From: Paulinella micropora
Lineage: Eukaryota > Cercozoa > Imbricatea > Euglyphida
Assembly: GCA_009731375.1 (NCBI GenBank)
Contig: BJOX01000047.1
Location: forward strand, 1,143,625-1,207,624
Direction: 5' to 3'
DNA: 64,000 bases
The notes under the pieces were generated by a model, which saw only the letters and a program-made list of their open reading frames with translations, was not told the DNA's origin and did no database searches. The position numbers and the translations under genes were made by a program. Below are positions 53,848-64,000 of the stretch, piece by piece (position 1 is the stretch's first letter; each line of letters starts with the position of its first letter).

Positions 53848-55551
53848 GGATTCTTGGATTCTTTTTATTTAGAGAGATAATTGTACAATTATAACTCATG
53901 GAGTAACTGCTAACAGCTATTGCCTAAAGCAAATCGCTGGCCGAGGCAGTGACCAGTGTCTGGGGTTGTAGTTATTAATATATTTAAATTTCGAGTCCGG
54001 CGTTGCGAGCCTGATAAATATTTAAGTATTGCTTAAGTTCTTTTTTGAATTGGCTTAGTTTGGTTATATCAAACATATGTTCGGGTAATTTGTTGAATAT
54101 GTTAGCATTAGTTTGCGTGAAGTGCGGGTCGTTTCTGTCTATATATATTTTTCTTTTCTTAGCTTAACGGGCGATGGTTATGTGCAGTATTAGTGCTAAT
54201 GTATTTATTATCATGTATTGGTTGGTGTTTTATTTTTGTTGAGTGTATGTATGGATGCGTTTCGATACATACCCTGTATATGTATAGGTTATAGATGTCA
54301 AGAAGTTTTAGTTTATGTAGAAGAGGGGCAGTGTGGGAGCGCGGGGCTGCTTGCACTAGTAGGCGTACGATGCACTTATGGATATTGACGAGTGGGTGTA
54401 TATATTTTTTGTTTTTGTCGTGTGTACCCCATATACTTATATTATATATGAGGTGTGGGTAGACATGGAAATAATAAAGTTGTTGCAGGGTATGGGTAGG
54501 TAGGAGCTTATTAGCATATGCTAGGATTTGAACCAGGTGGATTTTGGTAAACGTTGTGGACTTGTTGGTGATATTTGAGGTTACGGTGTAGTACTATGCG
54601 AAGAAGCTTCGCTTGTTGGCATCGTTCTATCACCTGACTATTTATCGCGAGATGGATGTTGAAAGGATGTTTATGGAAAATTGTATATTGAGTTTTAGTT
54701 GGGTTAGGAACAAGGTTATTGGTATGGAAGTAGTTGATAAGGCGATCTATAGTGTATTGCGCGTTTGTTTGCAGTGTTGCGCTAGTTTTCGCTGTGATCA
54801 CCAGTGTGGTATCGTCAGCGTATGTATAGACTGTGCCATTAGTGAAGTGTCAGGTGATATCATTAATGTATAGAAGGAAATGGGTAGTTGATAGTGTACT
54901 GCCCTGTGGGATTCCATGCGTTATCGTTCGCGGTTGCGAGCGGGCATATTGGGTGTGAACTTGTTGAGTTCTATTGGAGAAATAAGAGGCAAAGAAGGCA
55001 AGGGTGCTTTCGCAGAAGTTAAAGTTATGTTTGAGTTTATATATTGTGCGACAGTATCATAGGCCTTGGAAAGGTCTATGTAAAGGGCGAGGACTAGGTC
55101 GTGCTTATTTTTATGTGCAATTATTTTATTTATGATTGTTTGTATGGTCATAGTCGTGGAAGAGTCAGGGCGGAAGGCATATTGGTATGTGATAATATAT
55201 TATGGTGTAGGTGTGTCATAAGTTGTTTATTTATTATGATGTCAAAAATTTTAGCAATGGCGGTAGTTACTAGGTATGCTGCTGTCTTTATTTTTATCGC
55301 ATCAGGGTAGTGCTTTTTTTCTACCGCCTAGTTAAACAGCTCAGTGAGGATAGGTGCGAGGTAATCTGCGCATATCTTGCACCATAGCAGGTTTGATCTT
55401 ATATATATCTTCCGCTTTGTTTCTTTGCATATTCTTCATAGTTTTATGCATTATTTCAATGGTAGTGTGTGCCAGCTTAAAAGGAGGCGGAAGTGGTTGT
55501 TTTTCTTCCTTGATCTCCTCGTGATCGTTATGATTAATGTTATCATTATTA

Positions 55552-55627
<76 letters not shown>

Positions 55628-55651
55628 TATTACTATTATTATTATTATTAT

Positions 55652-55917
55652 GGACACCGTGATAGCCCAGTGGTCAAGTTCTACCATCTGGGCCCTGTCG
55701 CCAGTTCGATTCCCGTCGGTGCCACCAGTATTTTCATTGAACATACCGGTCCGTCTGGACCAGTATTTTCATTGAACATACCGGTCCGTCTGGAAGTGTT
55801 GGAACTGCCCTTGCGGGGGTGTCATTACAGCCTATCGTCAATTCTTCGTACTCCCCTCACGGGTGAGACGATGGAGGCGCATGTGCAGAAATGCATCAGC
55901 CATTGACAGAGAAGCAC

Positions 55918-55945
<28 letters not shown>
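55652..55945 (+). mobile_element. tRNA-derived SINE, copy 1
   Basis: Begins with a 75-base tRNA-like part (55652-55726): GGACACCG pairs with CGGTGCC, an A box TAGCCCAGTGG and a B box AGTTCGATTCC. Then two tandem 35-bp units (ACCAGTATTTTCATTGAACA...), a body with GGTGAGACGATGGAGGCGCA, and an (ATT)n tail. Both sides are (ATT)n. Confidence 0.9.
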
Positions 55946-55949
<4 letters not shown>

Positions 55950-56095
55950 GCCCTTGCGGGGTTGTCATTACAGCCTATCGTCAATTCTTCGTACTCCCCT
56001 CACGGGTGAGACGATGGAGGCGCATGTGCAGAAATGCATCAGCCATTGACAGAGAAGCACTATTATTATTATTATTATTAATTATTATTATTATT
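55946..56095 (+). mobile_element. tRNA-derived SINE, 3' fragment (copy 2)
   Basis: Contains only the body from AACTGCCCTTGCGG to GAGAAGCAC (56060) and an (ATT)n tail. It follows copy 1 directly, separated by (ATT)n. Confidence 0.88.
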
Positions 56096-56660
56096 AATTA
56101 TTATTATTGTTACTGTTGATGGTTGATGGTAATGCTTCGCTAGTCTTCATGCCGACTGTCACAAAGTGATCATTCAGAGCGTTAGCTATGTCGAGAGCAT
56201 TAGTGTAAGTTTTGTTGTCATATTGCAGTGTAGTGGGCGATGTGGGCGATGTACGAGGTGGCTTTAGTCTTGGGATTATTAGTCGTAGCGCTTGCATTTG
56301 CATTTTAGGGTTAGTTTTATTTTCATGCATTAGTTTAGCCATACATGTTTTCTTCTGATTTTTTATTATTTTATTTAGTTTATTCTTCTATCGTTTGTGA
56401 GTAGTTATATTAATATCGGTAGGATTATTTACTCGTTTTTTATATAGTTGCTTTTGTTTTGAGATAAGTTTCTTAATAGCAGTCGTGCACCAGGGTTTTC
56501 TGCGTTGCTTTCTTGGTTTCGTTTCATGCTATTCAATTACCTTAGTCGTAGTTGCTTGTAGGTGATGCAGCTGTGCATTTGTCTTAGCAATGCAATCTTG
56601 GCTGGTGCTAGTACCGCTATTATTATTATTATTATTACTATTATTATTATTATTATTATT

Positions 56661-56950
56661 GGACACCGTGATAGCCCAGTGGTCAAGTTCTACCATCTGG
56701 GCCCTGTCGCCAGTTCGATTCCCGTCGGTGCCACCAGTATTTTCATTGAACATACCGATCCGTCTGGACCAGTATTTTCATTGAACATACCGGCCCGTCT
56801 GGAAGTGTTGGAACTGCCCTTGCGGGGTTGTCATTAGAGCTTATCGTCAATTCTTCGTACTCCCCTCACGGGTGAGACGATGGAGGCGCATGTGCAGAAA
56901 TGCATCAGCCATTGACAGAGAAGCACTATTATCATTATTATTATTATTAT
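56661..56950 (+). mobile_element. tRNA-derived SINE, copy 3
   Basis: Full-length, same structure as copy 1 including the tRNA part (56661-56735) and the doubled 35-bp unit; tail (ATT)n. Inserted in the LINE between endonuclease and linker. Confidence 0.9.
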
Positions 56951-57540
56951 TAATTTACAGTTGCTTTTAATTGCTTTTATTACTTGGTTTATGATTTTAT
57001 TTTTATGTTTTTCATATTTATGATTAGTTAGGCGTTTTTGTTTATTTGGACGCTCACGGGGGATATGTGTATGGAAAACAGTATATATAGGTAGGTGATC
57101 AGAAAGGGAGAAGGGGATTATAGCTGCAGTTACTGCTGTGTTTATGTTCCTAATGATTATGTCAAGTAACGTTGCTGTGGTAGTATGATATGAATCATAC
57201 CTAGTAGGTGTGGTTATTGTCAAGCGCAGGTTATGCTCGATCATAACTTATAGAACTCGTGTGATGGTGTGATATCAAGGAGGTCGTAGTTCATGTCACC
57301 TACTATTGTGACTGTGGATGTTGGTGTTTTACTTATATCCTATTTATTGTGTGTAGGCTCGTAATGAAGTTAATGTCAGGCTTAGGGCGTCTGTACATGC
57401 TGATTATAGTATGGATTGGTTTATTTTTATGCTTATCAGCATGTAGCTGCATAATGATTGCATGAGTATTAGATATTTTCGTGGTTGGGAGGAAGGTAGC
57501 ATGTATGTTAGGTTTATAGTAGAGTGAGACATTAGCTGGC

Positions 57541-58032
57541 GTCCGGAGGGGAGGAAAACGAGCCCGGGAAGCTTGGGCTCCGGCGAGAAAACGTCGGAGT
57601 CGGAACTGAGCCGTATCCTGAAGCTTGTGGGGAAAGTAATCCCTTGGAGGCCGGTGGCGGTCAGCGAACAGAGACCGTTGTGCCTCTAACCCCCCTTGAG
57701 GGCCTAGACTGCTTCCCGTGGGACGAAAACCTCGACTTGCAAAGGATGGGAGAGGCCTGCCGCCTCGTCGTGGGCCTGGTGAGGGAAACCTCATCGGAGT
57801 AGGGGCTGCCAGGGGACGTAAAGTCGGAGCTGCCGACGACGACGATGACGATGACGATGCCGGCAATCCAGCTGTCGCCGTAGCCGTAGGCATCGCAGTT
57901 GTCGTGGCCGTAGTCGTTGTTGCAGCTGCCGGCAGAGGGCGAGATAGCCCCATGGTATGGGCCGCCGTGCCCGTGGGCACGGGGCCCGTCACGTAGCGCA
58001 GAGAGCTGGGGACGTAATGGAACCCAACCAAC
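57541..58032 (-). other. GC-rich region with Ala/Ser/Thr-rich open frames
   Basis: Two overlapping - strand frames stay open. One reads Pro/Ala/Thr- and Arg-rich; the other is Gly/Tyr/His-rich. Codon-like repeats (GAC/GAT, TCG) make both low complexity. It may be the downstream exon of the gene at 58033-58458, cut by the LINE at 57540. Confidence 0.35.
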
Positions 58033-58458
58033 CTTTTTCGCAAGGTCGTTGTAGCGGCTAATAGCTAAATCTCTCTCTCCCCTAAAAGAGGTCCACTTGT
58101 GGAAAACAGAGGGGTCAAGCCAGTAATCCACCATTTGCTCGAGGGGCTGCATGGGGATAAAGGGCTCCTCCTCAAGGTTGAGAAGGCCATCGTTAACTGC
58201 TTTCGCTAGGAGGGGGCAAAGGTCTTTCTCTAGAGTCATGAGGACTACCTTGATGAAGTGGGCGCGGCTGATTCCATCCGTCTGGGGAGAGAGCTTCTTT
58301 GCCGAGCTGTCCTTGAGGGCCTTCCGGTACGTGTCCATGAAAGGGACCTTGAGGGTGGTGTGCAGGGTGCGAAAAATGTTGAGACACTCTTCACGGTAGT
58401 AGACTTCCTTGGAGACCAGGTCGTAATTGAGGCGTGGAAAAGAGGCTGGAAGACTCAT
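58033..58458 (-). CDS. Hypothetical protein exon
   Basis: 142 codons from an ATG at 58458 (MSLPASFPRLNYDL) to a candidate donor AAAAAG|GTTGGT at 58033. Composition is that of a globular, largely helical protein with YYREECLNIFRTLH and HFIKVVLMTLEKDL segments. No family recognised; a Gag-like retroelement protein is possible. A pyrimidine-rich TCTTTTACGTTCAG precedes the ATG by about 14 bases, so an upstream exon may exist. Confidence 0.4.
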
Positions 58459-58499
58459 TTCGTCACACCTGAACGTAAAAGACCCACCGTGTAGCAAAA

Positions 58500-59995
58500 A
58501 GGTCTGGAATTTGCAAAGGTTACCTTATGGGATGATTGCTACTCGATGGTCTTGGCTGAGGGACTGTCCTATGTATGCAATGAACTTGTACAGACTTGAA
58601 CAGAACTTCAATACATAGTACAAAGTCGCCTCTCTGCGTGTGGTGAGCATGCACAACGGTCACCATGCACGGCCACTCGAAGACAGGTGAACTAGCTGCC
58701 CTGTGTGCGTGTGATGAGTGACCTTGAGCTTGCTCGCTGTTGGTGTTTCCAAAAGCAGGTAGGAGTTCCCCAATTCGAGCTGTTAACAATATAGGAAAAT
58801 TCGAATTGTAAGTCTTGACTACCCTCCTGTGAGGAAATTGCCAACCGGCATTCGATTGACGGCTGTCATTTGATCTCAAAATACTTCCGAGAACAGGGTA
58901 GGTACCAAAAGACGCTGGGATTCCAGTTGATTTAGTACACTCTCTTGACAGACTACTTGTCCCTTGCGAAACAATGCAAATCTGAGAACTAACGAGAATA
59001 TTTCAAGTCACGGTGCTAGCACGAGTTGTGTAGCAGTTGGAGTTGTTCAAGCCTGTTAGTCTGGAAAAAATAAAGTAAAATACAACTTTACCTGGTGTGT
59101 TGCCTATCATTTTTACCTATCAATAATTATGACTGGGGACCGGAAAAAGCGGTCTAACTTCAAGAAATAAAGTTTAGATATGGGAAAAAAAGGCCGCGCC
59201 AATAGTCAACGGCATTTTCTAAAAAGCTAACAGGCCCGGTAAAGGGAAATAAATTGATCTGTTAACGGCTTTCGAAAACGTAACAACGTGACTACAAGTT
59301 ATTGCAGTTGATAAATAAATGGAAAAATGACTCTCTGTAACGGAATTAAAAATAGAGGAAATGTAAACTTGAGTGAGTAAAACTTGAACTTGAAGAAAGT
59401 TTAACACTATATTAATGTTTCGGTCCGGTACGGTATTCATTCCGATAAAAGGATAAAAACTTATGATGAATGATCATGCGGCAGTGATATGAGGAAAAAA
59501 GACAATTCATAGCTGAAACTTTTAAGTTGATTGTTTGTAGTACGACATTTCTCAACGAAATCGGAAAACCAGTTAGAGTAGTCGAAAACGTCGTGCAGAG
59601 GAGGAGTCAATCTAACGGCCCGGTCAAAAAGAAGTGAAATGTCAACGATAACTTAATTACTTTGGCAGGTCGTTAAAGTGCTCAGTCTCAGTGATATGTG
59701 AAGCTCGGAAGATGGTCTTTTTACGCAAGCATTGTTTTACTAAGTATTTGAATAGAATATTAAGCCGCAAGTTATTACTAAGAAGGAGTCGAGTGACACT
59801 CATATTAATAGAGCTGAGTAGGAATCAGAAGAGAAATGGAAGAGGTATCAAGGTCTTTGCGAGTTATACAGACGAGTGGAAAGTACTGCAGTGAGTAATA
59901 TATTAACGAGTGATTGAAGGTGAGTCGATTTCAGGCTGCACGAATGGTGTGTAAAAGTTGGTACAAGTAACAAAGGGGCGGGGCTTCAGGGAAGA
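58500..59995. other. Unassigned region
   Basis: About 1.5 kb of ordinary-complexity DNA. I find no open frame with recognisable protein features, no tRNA and no repeat copy. Confidence 0.5.
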
Positions 59996-60001
59996 AAAGT
60001 A

Positions 60002-60003
<2 letters not shown>

Positions 60004-60048
<45 letters not shown>

Positions 60049-60495
60049 GGGAGTACATAGGCCATCGGTCCTTTCCATGGGCTGATTGGTATAAAGCTCC
60101 TAGAGTAATGTTCTATGCCGTCACTTCCTTTATTCCACCGATNNNNNNNNNNNNNNNNNNNNNNNNNNNNNNNNNNNNNNNNNNNNNNNNNNNNNNNNNN
60201 NNNNNNNNNNNNNNNNNNNNNNNNNNNNNNNNNNNNNNNNNNNNNNNNNNNNNNNNNNNNNNNNNNNNNNNNNNNNNNNNNNNNNNNNNNNNNNNNNNNN
60301 NNNNNNNNNNNNNNNNNNNNNNNNNNNNNNNNNNNNNNNNNNNNNNNNNNNNNNNNNNNNNNNNNNNNNNNNNNNNNNNNNNNNNNNNNNNNNNNNNNNN
60401 NNNNNNNNNNNNNNNNNNNNNNNNNNNNNNNNNNNNNNNNNNNNNNNNNNNNNNNNNNNNNNNNNNNNNNNNNNNNNNNNNNNNNNNNNNNNNNN
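60004..60495. other. (ATT)n array, unique stretch and N gap
   Basis: (ATT)n at 60004-60048 is followed by about 90 bases of unassigned DNA and a 353-N gap (60143-60495) which by context likely holds the 5' part of a SINE. Confidence 0.7.
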
Positions 60496-60600
60496 CTTAT
60501 CGTCAATTCTTCGTACTCCCCTCACGGGTGAGACGATGGAGGCGCATGTGCAGAAATGCATCAGCCATTGACAGAGAAGCACTATTATTATTATTATTAT
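60496..60600 (+). mobile_element. tRNA-derived SINE, 3' end (copy 4)
   Basis: After an N gap (60143-60495) the last ~88 bases of the SINE are seen, followed by (ATT)n. The 5' part is probably inside the gap. Confidence 0.88.
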
Positions 60601-60604
60601 TTTA

Positions 60605-61105
60605 CGCATTGGCAATCACTCTTTGGATAGAAACGTGTCACTCGTATGGGTCAGTGGGAAGACAAAAGTATGAAAAGGAAAGTGGTAAAAAGTGACTCCG
60701 AGGCCACATTTTACTAACGACCTTGGAATAGCAAAAACTTTCAGCTTCGATCTCATCTTTCTCCATCAAGCGAAGTGCTTTGACAAGGCTGGCGCCATCA
60801 TTTCAAAGTTCAGGACAAGATCTTCCAATCATACTATCCTCTACACTTTCGTATGTCAAAAATGGATTGCGAAAAATAAGGTCAGGTTGAATGACTTCCC
60901 ACTTGGAAATCGTCAGTGATAAATTAAGTCCGACTGGCAACTGGAACCTACAACTAGATCAGTTCCATTCATTCTCACACGCAAAGTTCATTCTTCCGGT
61001 TGGTGAAGACCAAAAAGAAGAAGAAGAAGGAGAAGGAGAAGGAGAAGAAGAAGAAAGAAAGAAAGAAAAAAGAATTTTGTTGTTGTTGTTGTTGTTGTTT
61101 TTGTG
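60605..61105. other. Unassigned region with low-complexity end
   Basis: No gene recognised. GAA/GGAGAA repeats at 61014-61075 are followed by (GTT)n at 61078-61100, next to the 3' end of the rhodanese gene. Confidence 0.5.
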
Positions 61106-61124
61106 AAGGCAAGACCCAAGATGT

Positions 61125-61616
61125 TTAGGAAGGTGAATTCTTGTGCTTGGCCTCGACTGCTTCGATGGGGTGCCCCGCCTTCTGCCACGCCGAGAAGCCG
61201 CCTTCTAAGTGAGATACAGGCGCAAAACCCATGTCTTGCAGCTGAGCTGTTGACAGTGCGCTCCGCCATGCCGATTGGCAGTAAAACACGAATTCTGTGT
61301 CTTTTTGTTGAAACACCTCTTTCGCGTAAGGCGATTCGGGATCCACCCAAAACTCTAGCATGCCACGAGGAGCGTGAAAAGCACCGGGAATCTTGCCGGT
61401 GCGTTGGAGCTCGCGGATGTCGCGGATGTCAACGAATTGCACGTTGACAGTTTTCTCAGCCTTGGCCGACCACAATCTGAACGCTTCAGACACGGGCGTA
61501 GTTTTGATCTTTTGGTTGGCACGCTGAACAAGCTCTCGAGATGACAACTTGAGACGCTGGTCTTTTGGGATCTCTTTTTGACTGAGGACCCTTGTGTATC
61601 GATGGAACCGACGCAT
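61125..61616 (-). CDS. Single-domain rhodanese-like sulfurtransferase
   Basis: Transfers sulfane sulfur via a cysteine persulfide; likely mitochondrial if the N-terminus is a targeting peptide. From the ATG at 61616 the product is 163 residues: a basic start (MRRFHRYTRVLSQK), then FVDIRDIRELQRTGKIPGA (CH2A-type region), HAPRGMLEFWVDP, the active-site loop CQSAWRS with the catalytic Cys, and the closing LEGGFSAWQKAGHPIE. Everything needed is in one uninterrupted frame ending in TAA at 61125. It closely resembles the bacterial-type rhodanese with RGMLEFWxDP. The frame stays open up to 61730, but the extra part derives from GCATGC/TATG repeats. GCTCACTGCAG directly before the ATG could be a 3' splice site, so an upstream exon is possible. 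Confidence 0.88.
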   Translation of the reverse strand: MRRFHRYTRVLSQKEIPKDQRLKLSSRELVQRANQKIKTTPVSEAFRLWSAKAEKTVNVQFVDIRDIRELQRTGKIPGAFHAPRGMLEFWVDPESPYAKEVFQQKDTEFVFYCQSAWRSALSTAQLQDMGFAPVSHLEGGFSAWQKAGHPIEAVEAKHKNSPS

Positions 61617-61875
61617 CCTGCAGTGAGCAAGGCGTTGGTCAGGATGAAAAGAAAGAGTGGCCCAGTGGATGCATGCATACATGCATACGTGCAGTGCGGC
61701 GAAGTTCAGCGAGCAGCGTTGAGAAAGCATAAGTATGCGTCGTGTGCAGGCAGCGGCAGAATTTCAGTGAACAGTATTCGAGCAGTACAGTACTACTGAC
61801 ATAAATACATGCTGTGCAGCGTATTTGACTGGACGGCATGCACGATACATATGTACATGCAGAGGGCGGAAATAG
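61617..61875. other. 5' flank of the rhodanese gene
   Basis: Contains the open extension to 61730, GCATGCATACATGCATACG repeats and then ordinary DNA. No promoter element can be named. Confidence 0.4.
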
Positions 61876-61909
61876 GGGGTGGGGGGGGGGGGGGGGGGTN
61901 NNNNNNNNN
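61876..61909. other. Poly-G run and 10-N gap
   Basis: GGGGGT followed by a G run of about 18 bases and N at 61900-61909. Assembly break at a homopolymer. Confidence 0.9.
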
Positions 61910-62405
61910 AGTGGGAAAAAATCACCGATTTGTGCTGGACCCAGATTGGAGAGTGGCAAAGCCTGGGTTTGAGTGGAAAACACCATAGGTTGGCTTGTTG
62001 CGATCTGAAAGCAAGATATGTACTCCTTCGGGAGGTGCCCTGGTCCCAAATCATGGATTTTGTCTTGTCGCAGAAGCTGCTGATTCGAGGGAGACCCTTG
62101 TTTCTCAGGAACCACTGCACCTCAGTGGAATCTGGCTGCGACATCATCCCCAGTGGTGGGCAAGCCAACGACACCACCCTTGCATTGGAAATCAGGCTTG
62201 CCCCCCTGGGTTCTCAACCAAAATTTCCCACTATTTACATGAACTGGGTCTTAAACAGTCTTTTTGTTTGGCTGGAAAGGCCGGGCCGAAATGCATGGAG
62301 AGGCACCTCTTGCATCTTTTTCCTTGTTTCAGGAGAAATTGCGGCCGTATCTCTGCCTCTTACTCTTCATCAACCTACAACTCTTTAAGGACCTGTCAGA
62401 AGAGT
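61910..62405 (+). other. Open region of unknown nature upstream of TATC arrays
   Basis: The + strand is open for about 160 codons to a TAA at 62386-62388, with normal amino-acid use (KLLIRGRPLFLRNHC, MNWVLNSLFVW), but I recognise nothing. The - strand is also open in part. It might be an exon of a + strand gene whose intron begins with the TATC array at 62433; this is a guess. Confidence 0.25.
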
Positions 62406-62432
62406 CGAGTTGCGTATTCCCGTACCGGCATA

Positions 62433-62480
62433 TCTATCTATCTATCTATCTATCTATCTACCGATCTATCTATCTATCTA
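62433..62480. repeat. TATC array
   Basis: Short (TATC)n array at the left edge of the inverted dispersed element. Confidence 0.9.
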
Positions 62481-63131
62481 ACATCACGGCTTAGCTGGGC
62501 ATGGGGTTAATACTTTACCCACAGACTTCCTTAGTTGACGAAATCAGAAGCTCCTTTTTCTGACATGAGTCGATATCTCATCAGTTGATCTCATCACTTA
62601 CTCCACGAAGTGAACCAAGGCCACTTGAGGTGTCACTGACCCTCCCTTGGGCTTGGTTTTTTTTTTAATGGGTGCCATCTGTCGACAGACAGAGAATTAG
62701 GGGATGGTGTGGGTGTGCTGGGCCCGTGGTGGGGTGCCTTATGTGTGCCTAGCCATACGCCTATAAGTCACATGCCGAAATAGCGACGGGAAGCACAATC
62801 CTGTTCCCTCAGGGTGCCCTTTCTCGCTTGTTGAGCCCGGAATAAAACCCACAGTGCTCTGTCGGTTTATACTAGACTGTCGAACAGTCTCGAAACTCCA
62901 TCTGCTTACTGGGCCCTCTGTAATGGAGGTGGGAGCTCGTTCTGCAAGGGGCGCTTATGGAACGAGCCCTGGCCCCGCCTGGTACTAGGGAGATTTTGGT
63001 ATCGCCTGTATCAGTCCCTTCCGTGCAAACATCACGGCTTAGCTGGGCATCGGGTTAATACTTTACCCACAGACTTCCTTGGTTGACGAAATCAGAAGCT
63101 CCTTTTTTCTGACATTAGTCGATATCTCATC
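62481..63131 (-). repeat. 545-bp dispersed element, copy D (partial plus full unit)
   Basis: Opposite orientation to copies A-C. On the - strand a full unit starts GATGAGATATCG at 63131 and runs to 62583, followed by about 100 bases of a second unit ending at 62481. Same head-to-tail structure as copies A and B. Confidence 0.92.
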
Positions 63132-63141
63132 TATCAGTACT

Positions 63142-63183
<42 letters not shown>

Positions 63184-63268
63184 CATCCATCCATCCATCC
63201 ATCCATCCATCCATCATCCATCCATCCATCCATCCATCCCTCTCCATCTCTCCATCTCTCTCTCTCTC

Positions 63269-63321
<53 letters not shown>

Positions 63322-63383
63322 GTCTCTCTGTCTGTCTGTCTGTCTATCTATCTACCTACCTACCTACCTACCTACCTACCTAC

Positions 63384-63430
<47 letters not shown>

Positions 63431-63431
63431 A

Positions 63432-63475
<44 letters not shown>
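63142..63475. repeat. TATC/CATC/CTAC arrays
   Basis: (TATC)n, (CATC)n, CTCT, (TCTG)n and (CTAC)n blocks between the two inverted dispersed elements. Confidence 0.95.
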
Positions 63476-63477
<2 letters not shown>

Positions 63478-63841
63478 CATCAGTTGATCTCATCACTTAC
63501 TCCACGAAGTGAACCAAGGCCACTTGAGGTGTCACTGACCCTCCCTTGGGCTTGATGTTTTGAAATGGGTGCCATCTGTCGACAGACAGAGAATTAGGGG
63601 ATGGTGTGGGTGTGCTGGGCCCGTGGTGGGGTGCCTTATGTGTGCCTAGCCATACGCCTATATCACATGCCGAAATAGCGACGGGAAGCACAATCCTGTT
63701 CCCTCAGGGTGCCCTTTCTCGCTTGTTGAGCCCGGAATAAAACCCACAGTGCTCTGTCGGTTTATACTAGACTGTCGAACAGTCTCGAAACTCCATCTGC
63801 TTACTGGGCCCTCTGTAATGGAGGTGGGAGCTCGTTCTGCA
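63476..63841 (-). repeat. 545-bp dispersed element, copy E (partial)
   Basis: Same orientation as copy D. It ends at a 10-N gap (63842-63851); 18 bases after the gap (GACATCTCATC) may be its start. Confidence 0.9.
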
Positions 63842-63861
63842 NNNNNNNNNNCTTCTTTGCG

Positions 63862-63886
63862 ACATCTCATCTATCTATCTACCTAC

Positions 63887-63968
<82 letters not shown>

Positions 63969-64000
63969 GTCTATCTGTCTGTCTGTCTGTCTGTCTGTCT
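63862..64000. repeat. TATC/TCTG array at the window end
   Basis: (TATC)n with CTAC and (TCTG)n variants up to the end of the window. Confidence 0.95.

Larger units (their letters stand above)
53849..57540 (-). mobile_element. Decayed APE-type LINE (non-LTR retrotransposon)
   Basis: Read leftward: endonuclease domain with VSLYYKPNIHATF (57500), GDMN (57289-57300) and SDHLPIYTVF (about 57087-57115); linker with KPWCTTAIKK and ALNDHFVTVG (56130-56520); RT with IDLSKAYDTV (55047-55080), GIPQGS (about 54898) and YADDTTL (around 54811-54822); a C-terminal region with HKCIVRLLVQAAPRSHT (about 54340-54400). The 3' end is A-rich with AATAAA-like DNA and passes into (GAA)n. Many stops and frameshifts (for example a TGA at 54850-54852 between the GIPQGS and YADD motifs) show it is dead. 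SINEs interrupt it at 55.55-56.1 and 56.6-56.95 kb, and it lacks its 5' end. Confidence 0.9.

Noticed and set aside
55652-55726. A functional tRNA gene
   Set aside because: A and B boxes are good, but the anticodon arm is not a proper stem-loop, an extra base lies in the acceptor stem, and the same sequence heads a dispersed SINE with a tail.
58520-58879. 119-codon - strand frame
   Set aside because: No recognisable domain, poor codon pattern and no splice or start context; likely a chance frame.
61640-61730. Rhodanese start at 61730
   Set aside because: The added residues derive partly from GCATGC/TATG repeats; the Met at 61616 gives a basic leader directly before the conserved domain.

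Overview
The window is eukaryotic: it holds a spliced gene with GT-AG introns, Ty3/Gypsy and non-LTR retrotransposon remains, tRNA-derived SINEs, and a very large load of micro- and minisatellites. Nothing bacterial in organisation (operons, Shine-Dalgarno sites, CRISPR) is present. The taxon cannot be fixed from the sequence. Several N gaps show that the repeats defeated assembly. Layout: 1-3.5 kb carries a 490-bp direct duplication, two candidate small exons, decayed transposon-type coding remnants on the + strand and AT-rich DNA with a tandem 162-bp repeat. 3.55-4.11 kb is the reverse-transcriptase part of a Ty3/Gypsy element on the - strand. 4.11-33.06 kb is one almost uninterrupted polypurine (GAA/AAG-type) tract of about 29 kb with higher-order structure. 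At 33.18-33.56 kb, on the far side of the tract and on the same strand as the RT, lies a gag-like fragment, so the tract may sit inside a broken Gypsy element. 34.68-50.77 kb is the main content: a complete, previously split-up gene for an APE1/ExoIII-family apurinic/apyrimidinic endonuclease on the - strand, which I could reassemble as 17 small exons. Its 16 introns consist largely of GATA, TATG, GGAA and GA microsatellites, dispersed repeats and, strikingly, about 30 partial copies of the gene's own exon edges, each lying on the side of the exon whose edge it copies. The encoded protein keeps the catalytic motifs of the family and adds a C-terminal extension with a PCNA-binding (PIP-box-like) motif and a charged tail. 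51-54 kb holds CT-rich low-complexity DNA and the C-terminal zinc-knuckle plus restriction-like-endonuclease part of a second type of non-LTR retrotransposon. 53.85-57.54 kb is a decayed APE-type LINE on the - strand (endonuclease, linker, RT, C-terminal region) invaded by tRNA-derived SINEs and ending in a (GAA)n tract. 57.5-58.5 kb has a GC-rich hypothetical coding region. 61.13-61.73 kb encodes an intact single-domain rhodanese sulfurtransferase with a basic N-terminal extension. The right end (62.4-64 kb) repeats the 545-bp dispersed element and tetranucleotide arrays seen in the AP endonuclease introns, but in the opposite orientation. Only the AP endonuclease and the rhodanese look like intact host genes; the first acts in base-excision DNA repair, the second in sulfur transfer, and no functional link between them is visible.
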